From: Ligustrum vulgare
Lineage: Eukaryota > Streptophyta > Magnoliopsida > Lamiales > Oleaceae
Direction: 5' to 3'
Length of the DNA stretch: 64,000 bases
Assembly (NCBI GenBank): GCA_963555705.1
Contig: OY743183.1
Coordinates: 50,457,466-50,521,465, forward strand
Shown: positions 1 to 11,458 of the stretch, piece by piece
Layout: each line of letters starts with the position of its first letter
How positions within the stretch are numbered: position 1 is the first letter of the stretch
Notes under the pieces: model-generated
Database searches by the model: none
What the model was told of the DNA's origin: nothing
The model's input: only the letters and a program-made list of their open reading frames with translations
Made by a program: the position numbers and the translations under genes

Positions 1-287
1 GAATTGATTTAATTGATTAGGTGAAATCGTGAATCCCAACTACTTCGCAATCGTTTTTAAAAACAAAACAAATTCTGCATATATTTTATTTATTTAGTTT
101 AACTCCTTAGTTTTAGTTTACAATCTCAACCAAATTCATCCGTTCAAATAAGGATAAGAACTAACACATTTCGGTACTTAATAGCAGTCACCGTGGGACG
201 ATAATCCGGACTCTAAGGTCCACTTTATTACTTCTCACGACCCGTACACTTGCGGGGATATTTCGTATCGCGAGATATCGGTGAACA
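1..287 (+). repeat. 3' part of a retrotransposon LTR
   Basis: This stretch shares ordered phrases with the LTR remnant ending near 13430: 'gaatcccaact', then 'cgtggga', then 'tccactttattact' and a 'cccgt...cttg' run. Those phrases are typical of the 3' end of plant LTRs. The sequence changes near 288, where minus-strand reverse transcriptase coding begins, so this is a truncated LTR abutting element A. The family is not resolved. Confidence 0.5.
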
Positions 288-1431
288 TAATGCGTCTATG
301 CGGGGTAATGGGTAGCAATCCTTTGGGCACGCCCGATTCAAATATGTGTAGTCAATGCACATCCTCCATTTACCATTAGGTTTTTTGACCAGCACTACAT
401 TCGCCAACCACTTAGGATATTCGACCTCCCTGATGAACATGGCCTTCAACAGCTTGTCCACTTCCTCTTTTATGATCTGTTGCCATTCTGGGCAAAGTGC
501 CTTTTTTCTGTTTTACCGGCCTTGATTCAGGAAACACATTCAAATATTGTTGCGAGACTTCTCTCGGAATCCCTTCAATCTCCTCCACTGACCAGGCGAA
601 AGCACCTTCCTTCTCCCTAATTAGGTTTCCGATTTGATTCAGTTCATCTACTGTCAACATACTGCTGACTAGAATAAATTTGTTCAATTTGATCTCCCTC
701 TCAATAATCTGATCAGACGACTCAAATCGAGGCACAATCGTTGCTCCCGAGTTTTCTATTGCCGTAATGTTCATGCTTTCCAAGTAGCATCTCGTCGAAT
801 CATACTGATTTCCCTTTACCTCTCCAACTCCCCTAATTTTTGGAAATTTGATCTTCTGATAGTGGGTTGATGATATTCCTTCAATAGCATGTAGGAGTGG
901 CCGACCGTATATGGCGTTGTAAGCCATCTTCATATCCACGATCAGAAATTCTGTATGAATGGCCTTCGTTGCTGGATACGACCCTACACATATGGACCCT
1001 TCAACTTTCACCGTGGCACCTCCAAATCCATGCAATGGCGTTGTCACTGGCCGCAAATCATCCCTCTGTAGTTTTAAAGCTCTGAAGATTTTATATGTCA
1101 TCACATTTGCGGTGCTCCTGTTATCAACCAGTACTCTCTTCACATCGTAATTTGTAATATCTCCCACTACGACCAGGGCATCATTGTGAGGATAGGCCAC
1201 CCCTTTCTTATCCTCTTCTCCGAACACGATCTCCTTAGATGTGTATGACTGAGTGTTGATTGCATTTACATTAATCAACCGAGCATATCCTTTCATAGAA
1301 TTCTTCGAATCTCCTCCTGAGGCTGGTCCTCTTGAAATAACATTAATAACTCCGGCTCGTGGTCTCTCTCCTTCAGCAGGAGCGGAGTTCTTCTCTTCGT
1401 TCCCCTCACCTTGCACATATTTTTTCAACAA
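288..1431 (-). pseudogene. Element A protease and N-terminal reverse transcriptase
   Basis: The 1431-412 frame reads as a Ty3/gypsy aspartic protease. It has 'DALVVVGDITNYDVKRVLVD', then a YGRPLL motif in the C-terminal flap region. The catalytic triplet region reads VDNRSTAN where DxGS is expected, so the conserved glycine is replaced and the enzyme should be dead. The product continues, after a frame change near 460, into the start of reverse transcriptase (WLANVVLVKKPNGKWRMCID, then YPLPRID). Coding stops abruptly near 288, before the RT catalytic YxDD. It lies directly downstream of the gag remnant on the same strand. Confidence 0.75.
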
Positions 1432-1437
1432 TCCTCT

Positions 1438-2714
1438 TCAAGTTAGCCTTTCAATTTCATCTCTCAATACCTTGCAGTGTTCAGTATGGTGCCCATGATC
1501 TTTATGAAACTCGCAAAACCTTGATTTGTCCCTCATATGATTGGGAGTGGACATTGGTCGTGGCCAACGTAAGTCTTTTTGACTTTTAATTTCCATCAAT
1601 AATTTCGCCCGCGACACATTCAAGGGAGTGTAGTCGTTTGATTTTGAGGTGGCACCTGTGGTTGGCTTAAAGTGGTAATCTCTCCTTTTCTTTGGACTAG
1701 TCTCCCTAGGTTCTTTCCCCTTCTCACCTTTTCTTTTCGAGCTTTCCGAAACATGCTCTTTGAAGTTTTTGGTAACATTCAGCGTCTCTTCACAATCGAT
1801 ATACTTCTCGCTTCTTTTTAGAAGTTCCGTCATAGTTTCTGGAGCTCTCTTCGACAATGATGTTTTGAACCCGTGGTTTCCCAGGAAATTGATCATAGCA
1901 GTTATGATCGATGGCATCTGCAAATTCTTTACCCCCCAATGCTGCCCGGTTAAAATGGGTGACATAATCTCTCAACGACTCTTCCTTATGCTGAACAACC
2001 TGCATTAAGACAATTGAGCTCTTCTTCTATCGAGAGCTTCTTGCGAAGAAGGCCACAAATTTAGTTGCAAAATCTGAAAACGACTTGATCGACCTTGGTG
2101 GTAAAGTATCATACCAATCTCTGGCCTCCTTCCTCAGCGTTGGTGGGAATGCACGACATGCAATTACGTCTGGGATTCCATGCAACCGCATCATATCTTG
2201 AAAAGTGTGCAGATGATCGATGGGATTTTTTGTTCCATCATATTTCTCAATACAGGGGGGATTTGAAGGAATCTAGAAGTGGGACAGCCATGATTTCTGG
2301 CACAAACGGATCCTCACTGATCAAGACTGGTCGTGGTGTAGTCTTCTTTTTTAAGGCCTCATCCGATTTACGATCGAGGGCCTCTAGCCTAGCCTCCAAT
2401 ATAACATCGTTTAACTGGGTGCTCTCCCTTTCACGACGATTGTGCTGCTTGTGAATCATGTGCACTAGCAGTCTGATCGATTGATCATCTGCCGGCACTA
2501 TATTTCGTAGGTCTTCCCCTTGCGGCGCGTTCTGCTGCTTAGGCATGATAGGTGGCTGGTTGTGTGTTTGAATGTGATCAACCAACATCTGAATCTGAGC
2601 TTGCAAATTCTGAAACTGCTCTTGAGTAACATAAGGAACGTTTGGAACCTGTCCTCCTTCTGTTGTTACTGGCTCTTGCTCTCTAGCGGTACGTCGAGTG
2701 TTTCTCCGGGACAT
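1438..2714 (-). pseudogene. Element A gag remnant
   Basis: Gag packages element RNA in virus-like particles. The ATG at 2714 opens a glutamine-rich N-terminus (MSRRNTRRTAREQEP). The open frame to 2247 ends in '...LLDSFKSPLY' and the homology continues in other frames. A segment around 2005-1790 carries a core-like 'RDYVTHFNRAALG'. The 1965-1438 frame carries the C-terminal half, with lysine-rich linkers and a zinc-knuckle-like CEFHKDHGHHTEHC. At least two frameshifts separate the pieces. The leader and LTR lie immediately upstream and the protease immediately downstream, the normal gypsy order. Confidence 0.7.
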
Positions 2715-2754
2715 GATTGGAGATTTTACTAAGTTGAGAACAATTACAAGAAAT

Positions 2755-2776
2755 CGTTCCCATAGACGGTGCCAAA
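2755..2776 (-). other. Primer-binding-site-like leader of element A
   Basis: Read on the minus strand this is TTTGGCACCGTCTATGGGAA, directly after the LTR end. Plant gypsy elements often carry a TGGCRCCGTCT-type word here, where tRNA primes minus-strand DNA. I did not assign the tRNA. Confidence 0.5.
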
Positions 2777-2779
2777 TGA

Positions 2780-3191
2780 TGTAGAACGGACTTCAACCTC
2801 CGACTGGATCTCTCTATCAACTTGCAAAAATGCGGGGCCTTACCCCCGTTGTACCTCCGGCGTGATAATCAGTATCAAGACTTATTAGTAGAGAAGAGAA
2901 AACAAATACTCCTTTTCATAAATAAAATTTTGGGTAGCTATATGCCTTGAAGGAGGGGGTATTTATAGGTGTGATATCTCACAATTTTAGGAAGAAATCT
3001 CCTTGAGATCAAGAATTATAATTGATTAAGGTTAGACTACCTATAATTTAGGGGTAATGATTATCTTACCATAGATAAGGATCCGGATTTGGTTGCAAGA
3101 TTCTCGCCTTATATTAATAGATTAATCGTATCGCGATCGATCGTGGATGGTTCATTTGCATATCAGTGGTGTTGGCAAGATTTGGTTCACA
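2780..3191 (-). repeat. 5' LTR of element A
   Basis: The inner end is supported: on the minus strand the LTR closes with ...TTCTACA, two bases before the primer-site-like word. The outer end at about 3191 (TGTGAACC on the minus strand) is chosen only because it gives TGT...ACA termini. No second LTR is present to confirm it. A TATA box (2961-2968) lies inside on the expected strand. Confidence 0.5.
2961..2968 (-). promoter_or_regulatory. TATA box in element A LTR
   Basis: The minus strand reads CCTATAAATACC, a good plant TATA match inside the LTR, upstream of and on the same strand as the gag remnant. Confidence 0.5.
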
Positions 3192-3489
3192 AGTTGGAAA
3201 TAAGGCTTTTCTGTCCCCCTAAACAAAATGGTGTCTACGGATATTTAAAAGAAACATTCACTCAAAATCAACACCATAACACAAGATCTCAAAATCATTA
3301 CTGCCCACAAAAGAAACTTTGAACTTAAAAGAAAATCTCATAACTTCAAGAAAATAAATGAAAACACATTCTTGATGGAACCACATGTTCTGATCAAATA
3401 ACCCCCCCCCCCCTCTTCCCAACACACACAAAAGAAAGGGGAAAACGCCACTATCATTAGAGTTACCAAGATAAAATTGGGACCTCAAA
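3192..3489. other. No gene seen; poly-C tract
   Basis: A run of 12 C residues lies near 3402-3413. The open frames here are short and I recognise none of them. Confidence 0.4.
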
Positions 3490-3760
3490 ACCGATTCTTT
3501 TCGGGATTTCCTTTGCCTTCTCATTCGCTGCCATAATCACTTAAGCTTGAGCTTGAGCTTGACTTCTTGGAACTTCTCCTCTTTCCTTTAACAGATGTAG
3601 TTGAACTTCAGTCTTTAGATATTTCAACTCCATGATTTGGATTTTCAGCAGCGACTCATTTTATCTCTTGTATATCAGGTTCTTTTATGCCCGATTCCAC
3701 ATCCTTGGATGAACCTCCATCGTGTACCTCAACTTCTGCTAATCTATCTTCGTAATGCAT
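3490..3760 (-). pseudogene. Possible decayed gene start, unrecognised
   Basis: Reading the minus strand from the ATG at 3760, one frame keeps a protein-like composition for about 90 codons. It begins MHYEDRLAEVEVHDGGSSKD and ends in a lysine/serine-rich stretch with seven serines. It is interrupted by three stop codons, all TGA. I do not recognise the family. Element B starts 38 bp upstream of this ATG, so B may have landed in its 5' leader. It could be chance, or a fragment carried by another repeat. Confidence 0.35.
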
Positions 3761-3986
3761 GATTTCAAATGAAGTTTACAGAAAAGAAATGAGGGTTTGA
3801 TAAGTGCTTTACTAGCACTTTATTTCTTTACTTGTTGCCTCGAATTACTGTTAGTTTGATCCTATCTAAGTATTATTAATGCATGTTGTGTTTCATGTTG
3901 TATAGGATCCTAAAAGAAGAGAAAAGAAGGAAAAAGGACCAAAATACGCTTTAAATTGAAGATTGAGGACCTTGGGTGCAAATACG

Positions 3987-4197
3987 TTACGGCCGTAATA
4001 TATATACTCACGGCCGTAAACGTTTTCATGTCATTGTGCAAAAATATGCAGAGACACAATTACGGCCATAAAGGGGTGTGTCACGGCCGTAAATGGATAT
4101 GTCACGGCCGTAAATGGAAGTGTCACGGCCGTAATGTCAACTTTGGAAAATATGCAGTAACTCAATTACGGCCGTAAAAGAATAGTTACGGCCGTAA
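3987..4197 (+). repeat. Phased palindrome array, 8 sites (B LTR1)
   Basis: Twelve-base sites of the form (TT/TC)ACGGCCGTAA start at 3987, 4008, 4060, 4081, 4102, 4123, 4166 and 4186. Spacings are 21, 52, 21, 21, 21, 43 and 20 bp, all close to whole helical turns. The sequence between sites is not repeated to the same degree. The array ends 87 bp before the TATA box, which suggests an upstream regulatory role. That role is inferred. Confidence 0.9.
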
Positions 4198-4283
4198 ATC
4201 TTAAAGTCAAAAATTTCCTTATTTCCATTCTTTCCATAATTTTGGATTTCTTGCTCCCAAAGCTAGGGCACGAAAATTGAAGT

Positions 4284-4291
4284 TATAAATA
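4284..4291 (+). promoter_or_regulatory. TATA box of B LTR1
   Basis: TATAAATA in the context AAGTTATAAATAGGG. The same word recurs at 10531 in LTR2. Confidence 0.65.
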
Positions 4292-5213
4292 GGGAAGTTC
4301 ATGACAAGAAAAGAGGGAGAGAATTATATTTTTTGAGAGCCACCAATATCAAGGTTGAAGAAAAGAAATTCGGGGCAAAATCAAGGTGAATCAAGACAAC
4401 ATTTTTGGAGAATTCTTCATGGCAATGCGTGGCTAATCTTCTCAACCTAGTTCAAGGGGGACGTTGTGTTCATATTATTCTATTATTTATTCCTCAAACT
4501 CGTAACGTAGTTCTTGTTTTTATGTTTTATTTATTGGATTTCTCATAAACATTAATTTCGTCAAGACAATCTATTAATTGATTAAGGCCTTGTCTTTTAA
4601 TTATTGTGTTGATGTTTGCTAATTTGGGTAATTGGATTCGTATTTGTCTTGTTATCCAAATCATAGTGGCAATTGGCAATTTTATATTTCCATATGAAAA
4701 TCCAATCTAGATTAATCAATTCGAGCATATGTAATTGATAATTTAGTTCACCTAATTCTTCTTATTTTCACATAGTTAATGAATTAAATCTAGGGAGCTT
4801 ATTCTAGGTTGTTCATTCACTCTAAATTGATTGGAGAACTAATTCTAATTGATTATTATTAAGGAAGAATTGGATTAATTAGAGCTTTTTGATTATTCCG
4901 GGTGATAAATAAAACAAAGGAGATAGTACATGCGTTGCTTGGGGAATGACAATATTATAATAGGGCACAACCGAACCTGAGAACTAGGATTCTTTATTAT
5001 TTGATTTTTATTCCAGCTATTTTACATCTTTATTTGATTATTTAGATTAATTGCAATTTTCAACTCAAAACCCCCTTATAATTCTAATTGACATGACATT
5101 AAATTAGTTCCTGTTCCTCGTGGGATCGACCCTTACTTCCGCTATCACATTTAAATTTGAGTTTTGGCAAGGAGAAGGAAATTCTTGGTGCATCGCGACG
5201 CGCACCAAGTTTT

Positions 5214-5231
5214 TGGCGCCGTTGCCGGGGA
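5214..5231 (+). other. Primer binding site, tRNA-Asp type
   Basis: TGGCGCCGTTGCCGGGGA starts six bases after the LTR end. It is complementary to the 3' end of plant tRNA-Asp, the primer used by Athila-type elements. Confidence 0.85.
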
Positions 5232-5364
5232 ACGGTTAACCAATTTTCTGTTTAATCAATTAGAATTTTATTTTCTGCATTTTTATTTATTTATTTTTAT
5301 TTTCGGTTTAATTAAAAAAAAATTTGAAATTTCGAAAATTTTATTTATTTATTTATTTATTTAT

Positions 5365-7726
5365 ATGCATAAAACTAGATCCACTAATCCGGAATATTTT
5401 TTATTTGATCCAGAAATCGAGCGAACTTTTCGACAGCGAAGAAGGGAAGCACTAGAACAAATGGCAGCTCATAACCTCAACAACAGGACACTTAAACAAT
5501 TGGCCACTCCAGATGTCGCTCAACAGCCACTCTGTATCACTTTTCCGACAGTGGAGGAGGGAAAAACTTTTGAACTCAAATCTGGACTCATTCACTTGTT
5601 GCCAACTTTTCGAGGACATGCTGGTGAAGACCCTTACAGGCATCTCAAGGAATTCCACGTGGTTTGTGACAGTATGAAACCCACGGGTATTACCGAGGAA
5701 CAAATTAAAATGAGGGCCTTTCCATTCTCGTTAAAGGATGCCGCTACTGATTGGCTATACTGTTTACCATCCGGATCAGTCACCACCTGGAATGACATGA
5801 AGAGGCTATTTTTGGAAAAATATTTTCCTGCATCTCGGGCTGGAACAATCCGGAAGGAAATTTGCGGGGTTCGTCAAAATAATGGTGAATCGCTGTATGA
5901 ATATTGGGAGCGCTTCAAGAAGCTCATCTCGAGCTGCCCCCATCATCAAATCAGCGAACAACTACTGGTACAATATTTCTACGAAGGACTGCTACCAATG
6001 GACAGAAGTATGATAGATGCCGCAAGTGGAGGTGCATTAATGGACAAAACACCGGAACAGGCTCGGGCTTTGATTTCCAACACGGCTGAAAACACTCAGC
6101 AATTTAATTCAACCCGAGACTCCCAAGTCCGCCGAGTGAACGAGGTAAGTAGTTTCAATATCGAAGGTCAATTATATGAACTAACCAATCTCGTTAAGCA
6201 GCTTGCTGTAGGGAACTCGAATCAGGTCAAAGCATGCGGAATCTGTTCGAACTTTGGACATCCAACGGATACATGTCCGGTATTGCAAGAAGAAAACAAT
6301 GAACATGTAAAGGCCGCAGAAGGGTTCCCATTTCAAAAACAACAATACAATCCGTACTCAAACACTTACAATCCTGGCTGGAGGGACCACCCGAACTTGA
6401 GCTATGGAAATAACAAACCTCCGGGTTTCGTCTCCAACAAGCCTCAAGGGAATTTTCAACAACAAGGAAATTTTCATCCACAGGGACAATATCAGCAAAA
6501 GCCACAATTATCAGGTATGTCTCTCGAAGAAATGATGAAAACTTTGGCCACTAACACTCTACAATTTCAACAGGATACCAGATCCAGCATTCAAAACCTG
6601 GAAAATCAAATGAGTCAAATGGCCACAGCTATCAACAGACTGGAAGCACAAACAGGAGGAAAGTTGCCATCTCAACCCGAGGTGAATCCGAGGAATGTAA
6701 GTGCAATTACTCTTCAAATTGGAAAAGAAATTGAGGCGCCACAATCAAAGCCAACCGCGAGTCAAGAGGAGGAGGTTGAAGAAAAAGTTGAAAAGAAAAA
6801 CAGCATTCCACAAAACTCTCAGGTAAAAACCGAACCTATTGTGAATGCGAAACTAACTCCACCGCCTTTTCCGAGCAGGTTAGCGAAGGCGACTAAGGAA
6901 AGCAAGGAGAAGGAAATTCTAGAAATGTTCAGGAAAGTGGATATCAACATTCCACTGTTGGATGCAATCAAGCAAGTGCCCCGATACGCGAAGTTCTTAA
7001 AGGAGCTGTGCACCAACAAATGGAAGTTGATGGGAAATGAAATGGTAAGAATGGGGGAAAATGTGTCAGCACTCTTCCAAAGGAAACTGCCCCCAAAATG
7101 CAAGGATCCAGATATGTTCACTATACCATGCCAAATAGGTAACACTAAACTGGATCGTGCATTAATAGATTTAGGTGCATCTATAAATGTAATGCCTAGG
7201 TCTACATACAATGCATTAAAACTTTCCAAACTGACTGAAACTAATGTTATAATTCAACTAGCCGATCGTTCTAATGCTTATCCTGATGGGGGTAGTTGAA
7301 GACATTCTAGTGCAAGTGGGTGGGTTAGTATTTCCTGCAGATTTTTATGTATTAGACATGAATGATGACCATTCCCCCAACTCTACTCCTATTTTGCTAG
7401 GTAGACCATTTCTAAAAACATCTAAGACCAAGATAGATGTTAGTAGTGGTTCACTTACCATGGAATTTGATAATGAGATTATTCAGTTTAATATTTATGA
7501 TTCTATGAACTACCTTGATGATGATAATCCTGTTCATTCTTTTAATGTTATTGATTCTTCAGTACAGGAAACTTTCAAATTTGGTGGAAATGGTCGAAAG
7601 CCAGGTAAAATCTCGTGTATTACATTGCCAACTTCTGATGACATGCTTTTGCACCCTGTCTTGCAGGCTCTGATGAAAAATATGAAAAAGAAGTTGAGCT
7701 TTGGAAATCCACCTAATCCCGGTTGA
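5365..7726 (+). pseudogene. Element B gag-protease, one frameshift
   Basis: Gag forms particles and the protease would mature them. The frame is open upstream to 5164, but the ATG at 5365 (MHKTRSTNPEYFLFDPEIER) is the likely start, since the upstream residues read through the primer site and leader. The retrotransposon gag core (HLKEFHVVCDSMK, then DAATDWLYCLP, then WNDMKRLFLEKYFP) is followed by a CCHC knuckle, CGICSNFGHPTDTC, at 6235-6276. A glutamine-rich linker follows, then an aspartic protease with an intact ALIDLGASINVMP active site. A five-G run at 7288-7292 shifts the frame: the first frame stops at 7299 and the protease continues in the next frame (ILLGRPFLKTSKTKIDV) to 7726. Reverse transcriptase, expected next, is missing. 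Confidence 0.85.
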
Positions 7727-10006
7727 AGGAGGAAACAACAAGTCTAGCCAAAGACAGTAAACAAAGGCGCTGCTCGGGAGGCAACCCGAGAGGGGAGTTT
7801 CTTTACTCCCTCAAATTTTTATTTTTTTATTTTTTTATTTTCATTTTTGTCATTTTCCTTATTATTTAATTTCATTCAAAAAAAAAAAAAAAAATTTGGC
7901 CAGTAACTCAGTTACGGCCGTAATGCATTAAGTTACGGCCGTAACCCCAATTTTTTCAAAACAGGCAGTAACTCAGTTACGGCCATATTTAAAATGTTAC
8001 GGCCGTAACTCCATTTATGTGTAATTCTCCAGAGCCTTCATTACGGCGGTAAAGACAGGAGTTACGGCCGTGAGTCTGCAGCATTGTGGGTTATTAATTC
8101 CTTCCCCTTCACTTCAATTCATCCAAATATTCACAGAGGTTCATTCGAGAGGAACTCCAGCGTTTGCAAAGGCTCCATGGCGGGCCCCCTCCTCAGTAAA
8201 ACCCGAGGAGTCTTCTAACCCCCTCTTTCATTTTGTACTTTCTAGTTCCACTTTGAGGACAATGTGGGTTTTAAGTGTGGGGGGGGGGGGTGTCTTCTGT
8301 CAATTGCTGTCGCATTATCTTCCTTTTATGTTTAATTTTGTATCTAACTTCTGTCAATCATTTAGTCTTGCTTGTCATTTTTCTATTTTGGTCCTCCTTT
8401 ATTTACACTGGTTGGATAGGAAGCAACCCACTTATCATAATTTTTGAACTACCAACTCCTAAATTGCATAATTGGACATGAATTGAGCACGTAGAGATTA
8501 ATTTTCCAATACTTTCCGAATAGGTTTGAAAATGGGGACAAAATGCCATATCTCTGCAACCTAGTAGATTCAAACCCAAATTTGATATGACTGATAACTA
8601 CCCCGAGTAAAGAGATTCACCCCTTGGCCACTAGATTTTTTGCTTTTTTCAATTCGACCCTAAGACCGAGCAATGACCAAAACTCATAATTGGATGGGAG
8701 ACACACATATGAACCATAATTTGTGAGCTTTTGAGCCTATGAGCTACTTTTACTCTTTATATAAAGCTCTTGTTTTTTTTAATGTGTGTCCTGCATAGTT
8801 GATTTGTTCTTGGATATGCTTTTGTGTACATGCCGTAGTAGCTTCTTGGCTCGAGTGCAAAATATAGTAAAGGCACTAGGATGAACCAAATTTGGCCTTC
8901 TAAATAAGCCTACCATTGTACATTTACCAATAGAAGACCCTTTGAGCCTTAGCCTTTCTTTGGAATATTAATACCACACTACAAGCCACGAACACCCATT
9001 CTTTCATGTTATCCTTTTTCTTGAACCTATAGAGAACGGATTCACAAGCTTGTGTTGGTTGAGAAGTTTGAGGTGGATTAAGTTTCAAAGTGGAAATTCA
9101 ATCTTGTGTCATTGGGGATTGTGGGGTGATTTGACCAAAAGAGAAAAAATTGCAGTGTATGTTTGAAAAAAAAAAAAGAGAGAAACAAAAGAAAAAGAGA
9201 AGTTCAGGCCAGTTCTCAAATTACGAGGTCATGAACATTTGCTAGTAGTGAAAATAAACACTCAAGCTGCACAAAATAGAAGTCTAGTGTTAAACCAGTT
9301 GGATAGCAGGGAGATTATTGAAGAAGAAAGAAGGAATGTTATAATTGAACCGATTCGGCTTGTGAAACTCCTTCTCGATTCAGCCTAAATGTTTCCCTTT
9401 TATCCCACCTGACCCGAAGCCCCGTTACAACCCAACAAAGACCTTTGCTTTGCACTTGTGTTATTGTTGGCTCCGGTTTTGAAATTTGAGCAATCTGTGG
9501 TAACAAGTTTTTCATGCAGTGAGTTGAGCGTAAAATTCTCACCTTTATATACACTTTGTGCGAAGAGAGATATCTGGTGAGAGTGTTGGCTCCCATTACA
9601 TGTACTTATGAGTGGTTTGAATTGCTTGGTCTATATTTTGTGCCCTTTTGATCTGAAACTGTGTATTGACTAAATTTTTACCATGTGATAAACCGCACTA
9701 ATCTGTTGGCATTTACTTGAATTAGTCAAAACTTACATTTTTATGGGGAATTGATAAATTCAGAGAGAACTCACGAGAGGTGAAAGGATATAATCCACAT
9801 TGGGGTATCAATTTTCATTTTTGTTCGGAGAATATTGGGTGATGCATCTCTTACACATACTAACACACTCCGATTATGCAATTTGATTTTTGTGCTAAAA
9901 AGAAGTGGGTTGTGACCTTGACTTTCCAGATTTAAAAGTCTAACATGTTCATTCGAGTCGTGCTTTAGTTCTTTTCTATCATTATTCGAGGACGAACAAT
10001 GGTTCA
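7727..10006 (+). other. Element B long 3' non-coding region
   Basis: No protein-like frame longer than about 125 codons. It begins with 'gcgctgctcgggaggcaaccc', a phrase I associate with the region just after pol in Athila-type elements. It also holds poly-A and poly-G tracts (a roughly 13-base G run near 8280) and one palindrome array. The pol genes appear to have been deleted cleanly, leaving the 3' part. Confidence 0.65.
7912..8073 (+). repeat. Phased palindrome array, 6 sites (B interior)
   Basis: TTACGGCCGTAA-type sites start at 7912, 7933, 7977, 7997, 8041 and 8062. Spacings are 21, 44, 20, 44 and 21 bp, giving three pairs. Several pairs are preceded by 'cagtaactcag', as in the LTR arrays. 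Confidence 0.9.
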
Positions 10007-10020
10007 AGTGTGGGGGGATT
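10007..10020 (+). other. Polypurine tract of element B
   Basis: AAGTGTGGGGGGATT immediately precedes LTR2, the standard site for plus-strand priming. Confidence 0.75.
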
Positions 10021-10210
10021 TGATAAGTGCTTTACTAGCACTTTATTTCTTTACTTGTTGCCTCAAATTACTGTTAGTTTGATCCTAATTAAGTATTGCT
10101 TAATGCATTTTATGTTTTATATTGTGTAGGATCGTAAATGACAAGAAAATAAGGAAAAATGACCAAAAAGCACGCAAAAAGGAAGTTCGAGGACCTGGCA
10201 TGTAAATAAG

Positions 10211-10444
10211 TCACGGCCGCAAGCAAATATCATCACGGCCGTAAGTGCATGAGTGAAACGGGCAAAATTCAGCAGAAAAGATGTTACGGCCGTAAGAAAG
10301 ATCTTTACGGCCGTAACCCTCAAAAGATAAAAATATGCAGAAACCCAATTACGACCGTAAAAGAAATATTTACGGCCGTAACTCCAATATGATGAAATAT
10401 GCAGTAACTCAATTACGGCCGTAAAAGAATAGTTACGGCCGTAA
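10211..10444 (+). repeat. Phased palindrome array, 8 sites (B LTR2)
   Basis: Sites start at 10211, 10233, 10284, 10305, 10349, 10370, 10413 and 10433. Spacings are 22, 51, 21, 44, 21, 43 and 20 bp. The number of sites matches LTR1, but the intervening sequence and the layout of the first six sites differ. The last pair is aligned with LTR1. Confidence 0.9.
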
Positions 10445-10530
10445 ATCTTCAAGTCGAAAATTTCATTATTTCAATTCTTTCCATAATTTTGGGTTTCTTG
10501 CTCCCAAAGCTAGGGCACGAAAATTGAAGT

Positions 10531-10538
10531 TATAAATA
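10531..10538 (+). promoter_or_regulatory. TATA box of B LTR2
   Basis: TATAAATA in the same context as at 4284, 87 bp downstream of the palindrome array. Confidence 0.6.
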
Positions 10539-11458
10539 GGGAAGTTCATGACAAGAAAAAGGAGGAGGATTATTTTGAGAGCCACCAATATCAAGGTTTG
10601 AAGGGAAGAAATTCTGGGCAAAATCAAGGTGAAACAAGACAATATTTTTGGGGAATTCTTCATGGCAATGCGTGGCTAGTCTTCTCAACCTAGTTCAAGG
10701 GGGACGTTGTGTTCATATTATTTTATTATTCATTCCTCAAACTCGTAACGTAGTTCTTGTTTTTATGTTTTATTTATTGGATTTCTCATGAACATTAATT
10801 TCGTCAAGACAATGTATTAATTGATTAAGGCCTTGTCTTTTAATTATTGTGTTGATATTTGCTAATTTGGGTAATTGGATTCGTATTTGTCTTGTTATCC
10901 AAATCATAGTAGCAATTGGTAATTTTATATTTCCATATGAAAATCCAATCTAGATTAATCAATTCGAGCATATGTAATTGATAATTTAGTTCACCTAATT
11001 CTTCTTGGTTTCACATAGTTAATGCATTAAATCTAGGGAGCTTATTCTAGGTTGTTCATTCACTCTAAATTGATTGGAGAACTAATTCTAATTGATTATT
11101 ATTAAGGAAGAATTGGATTAATTAGAGCTTTTTGATTATTCCGGGTGATAAATAAAACAAAGGAAATAGTACATGCGTTGCTTGGGGAATGACAATATTA
11201 TGATAGGGCACAACCGAACCTAAGAACTAGGATTCTTTATTATTTGATTTTTATTCCAGCCATTTTACATCTTTATTTGATTATTTAGATTAATTGCAAT
11301 TTTCAACTCAAAACCCCCTTATAATTGTAATTGACATGGCATTAAATTAGTTCCCGTTCCTCGTGGGATCGACCCTTGCTTCCGCTATCACATTTAAATT
11401 TGAGTTTTGGCAAGTAAGGAAATTTAATTAATTCTTGGTGCATCGCGACGCGCATCAA

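Larger units (their letters stand above)
288..3191 (-). mobile_element. Element A: truncated Tat/Retand-like Ty3/gypsy retrotransposon
   Basis: On the minus strand the order is LTR (3191-2780), primer-site-like leader, gag, protease and the first part of reverse transcriptase. The element is then cut off near 288. Gag ends in a CEFHKDHGHHTEHC-type knuckle, and the protease is of the 'ALVV...VLVDN' type seen in the Tat branch. Frameshifts and stops break every coding domain. RNase H, integrase and the second LTR are missing. The Tat/Retand assignment rests on motif style only. Confidence 0.75.
3798..5207 (+). repeat. Element B 5' LTR (1.41 kb)
   Basis: It begins TGATAAGTGC and ends ...GCGCACCA. 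The start forms a short hairpin (AAGTGC, loop, GCACTT). U3 carries eight TTACGGCCGTAA-type palindromes and a TATA box. The first ~350 bp differ clearly from LTR2, whereas the rest is almost identical. Confidence 0.9.
10021..11457 (+). repeat. Element B 3' LTR
   Basis: It begins TGATAAGTGC and ends ...GCGCATCA, giving TGAT/ATCA termini. From about 10390 to near the end it is almost the same as LTR1 from about 4143. Its first ~350 bp are clearly diverged. A 'taaggaaatttaattaatt' stretch near 11415 replaces 'gagaaggaaatt' of LTR1. Confidence 0.9.

Noticed and set aside
3258..3524. 88-codon minus-strand frame
   Set aside because: Crosses a poly-C tract and lies in another frame from the more protein-like reading of 3490-3760.
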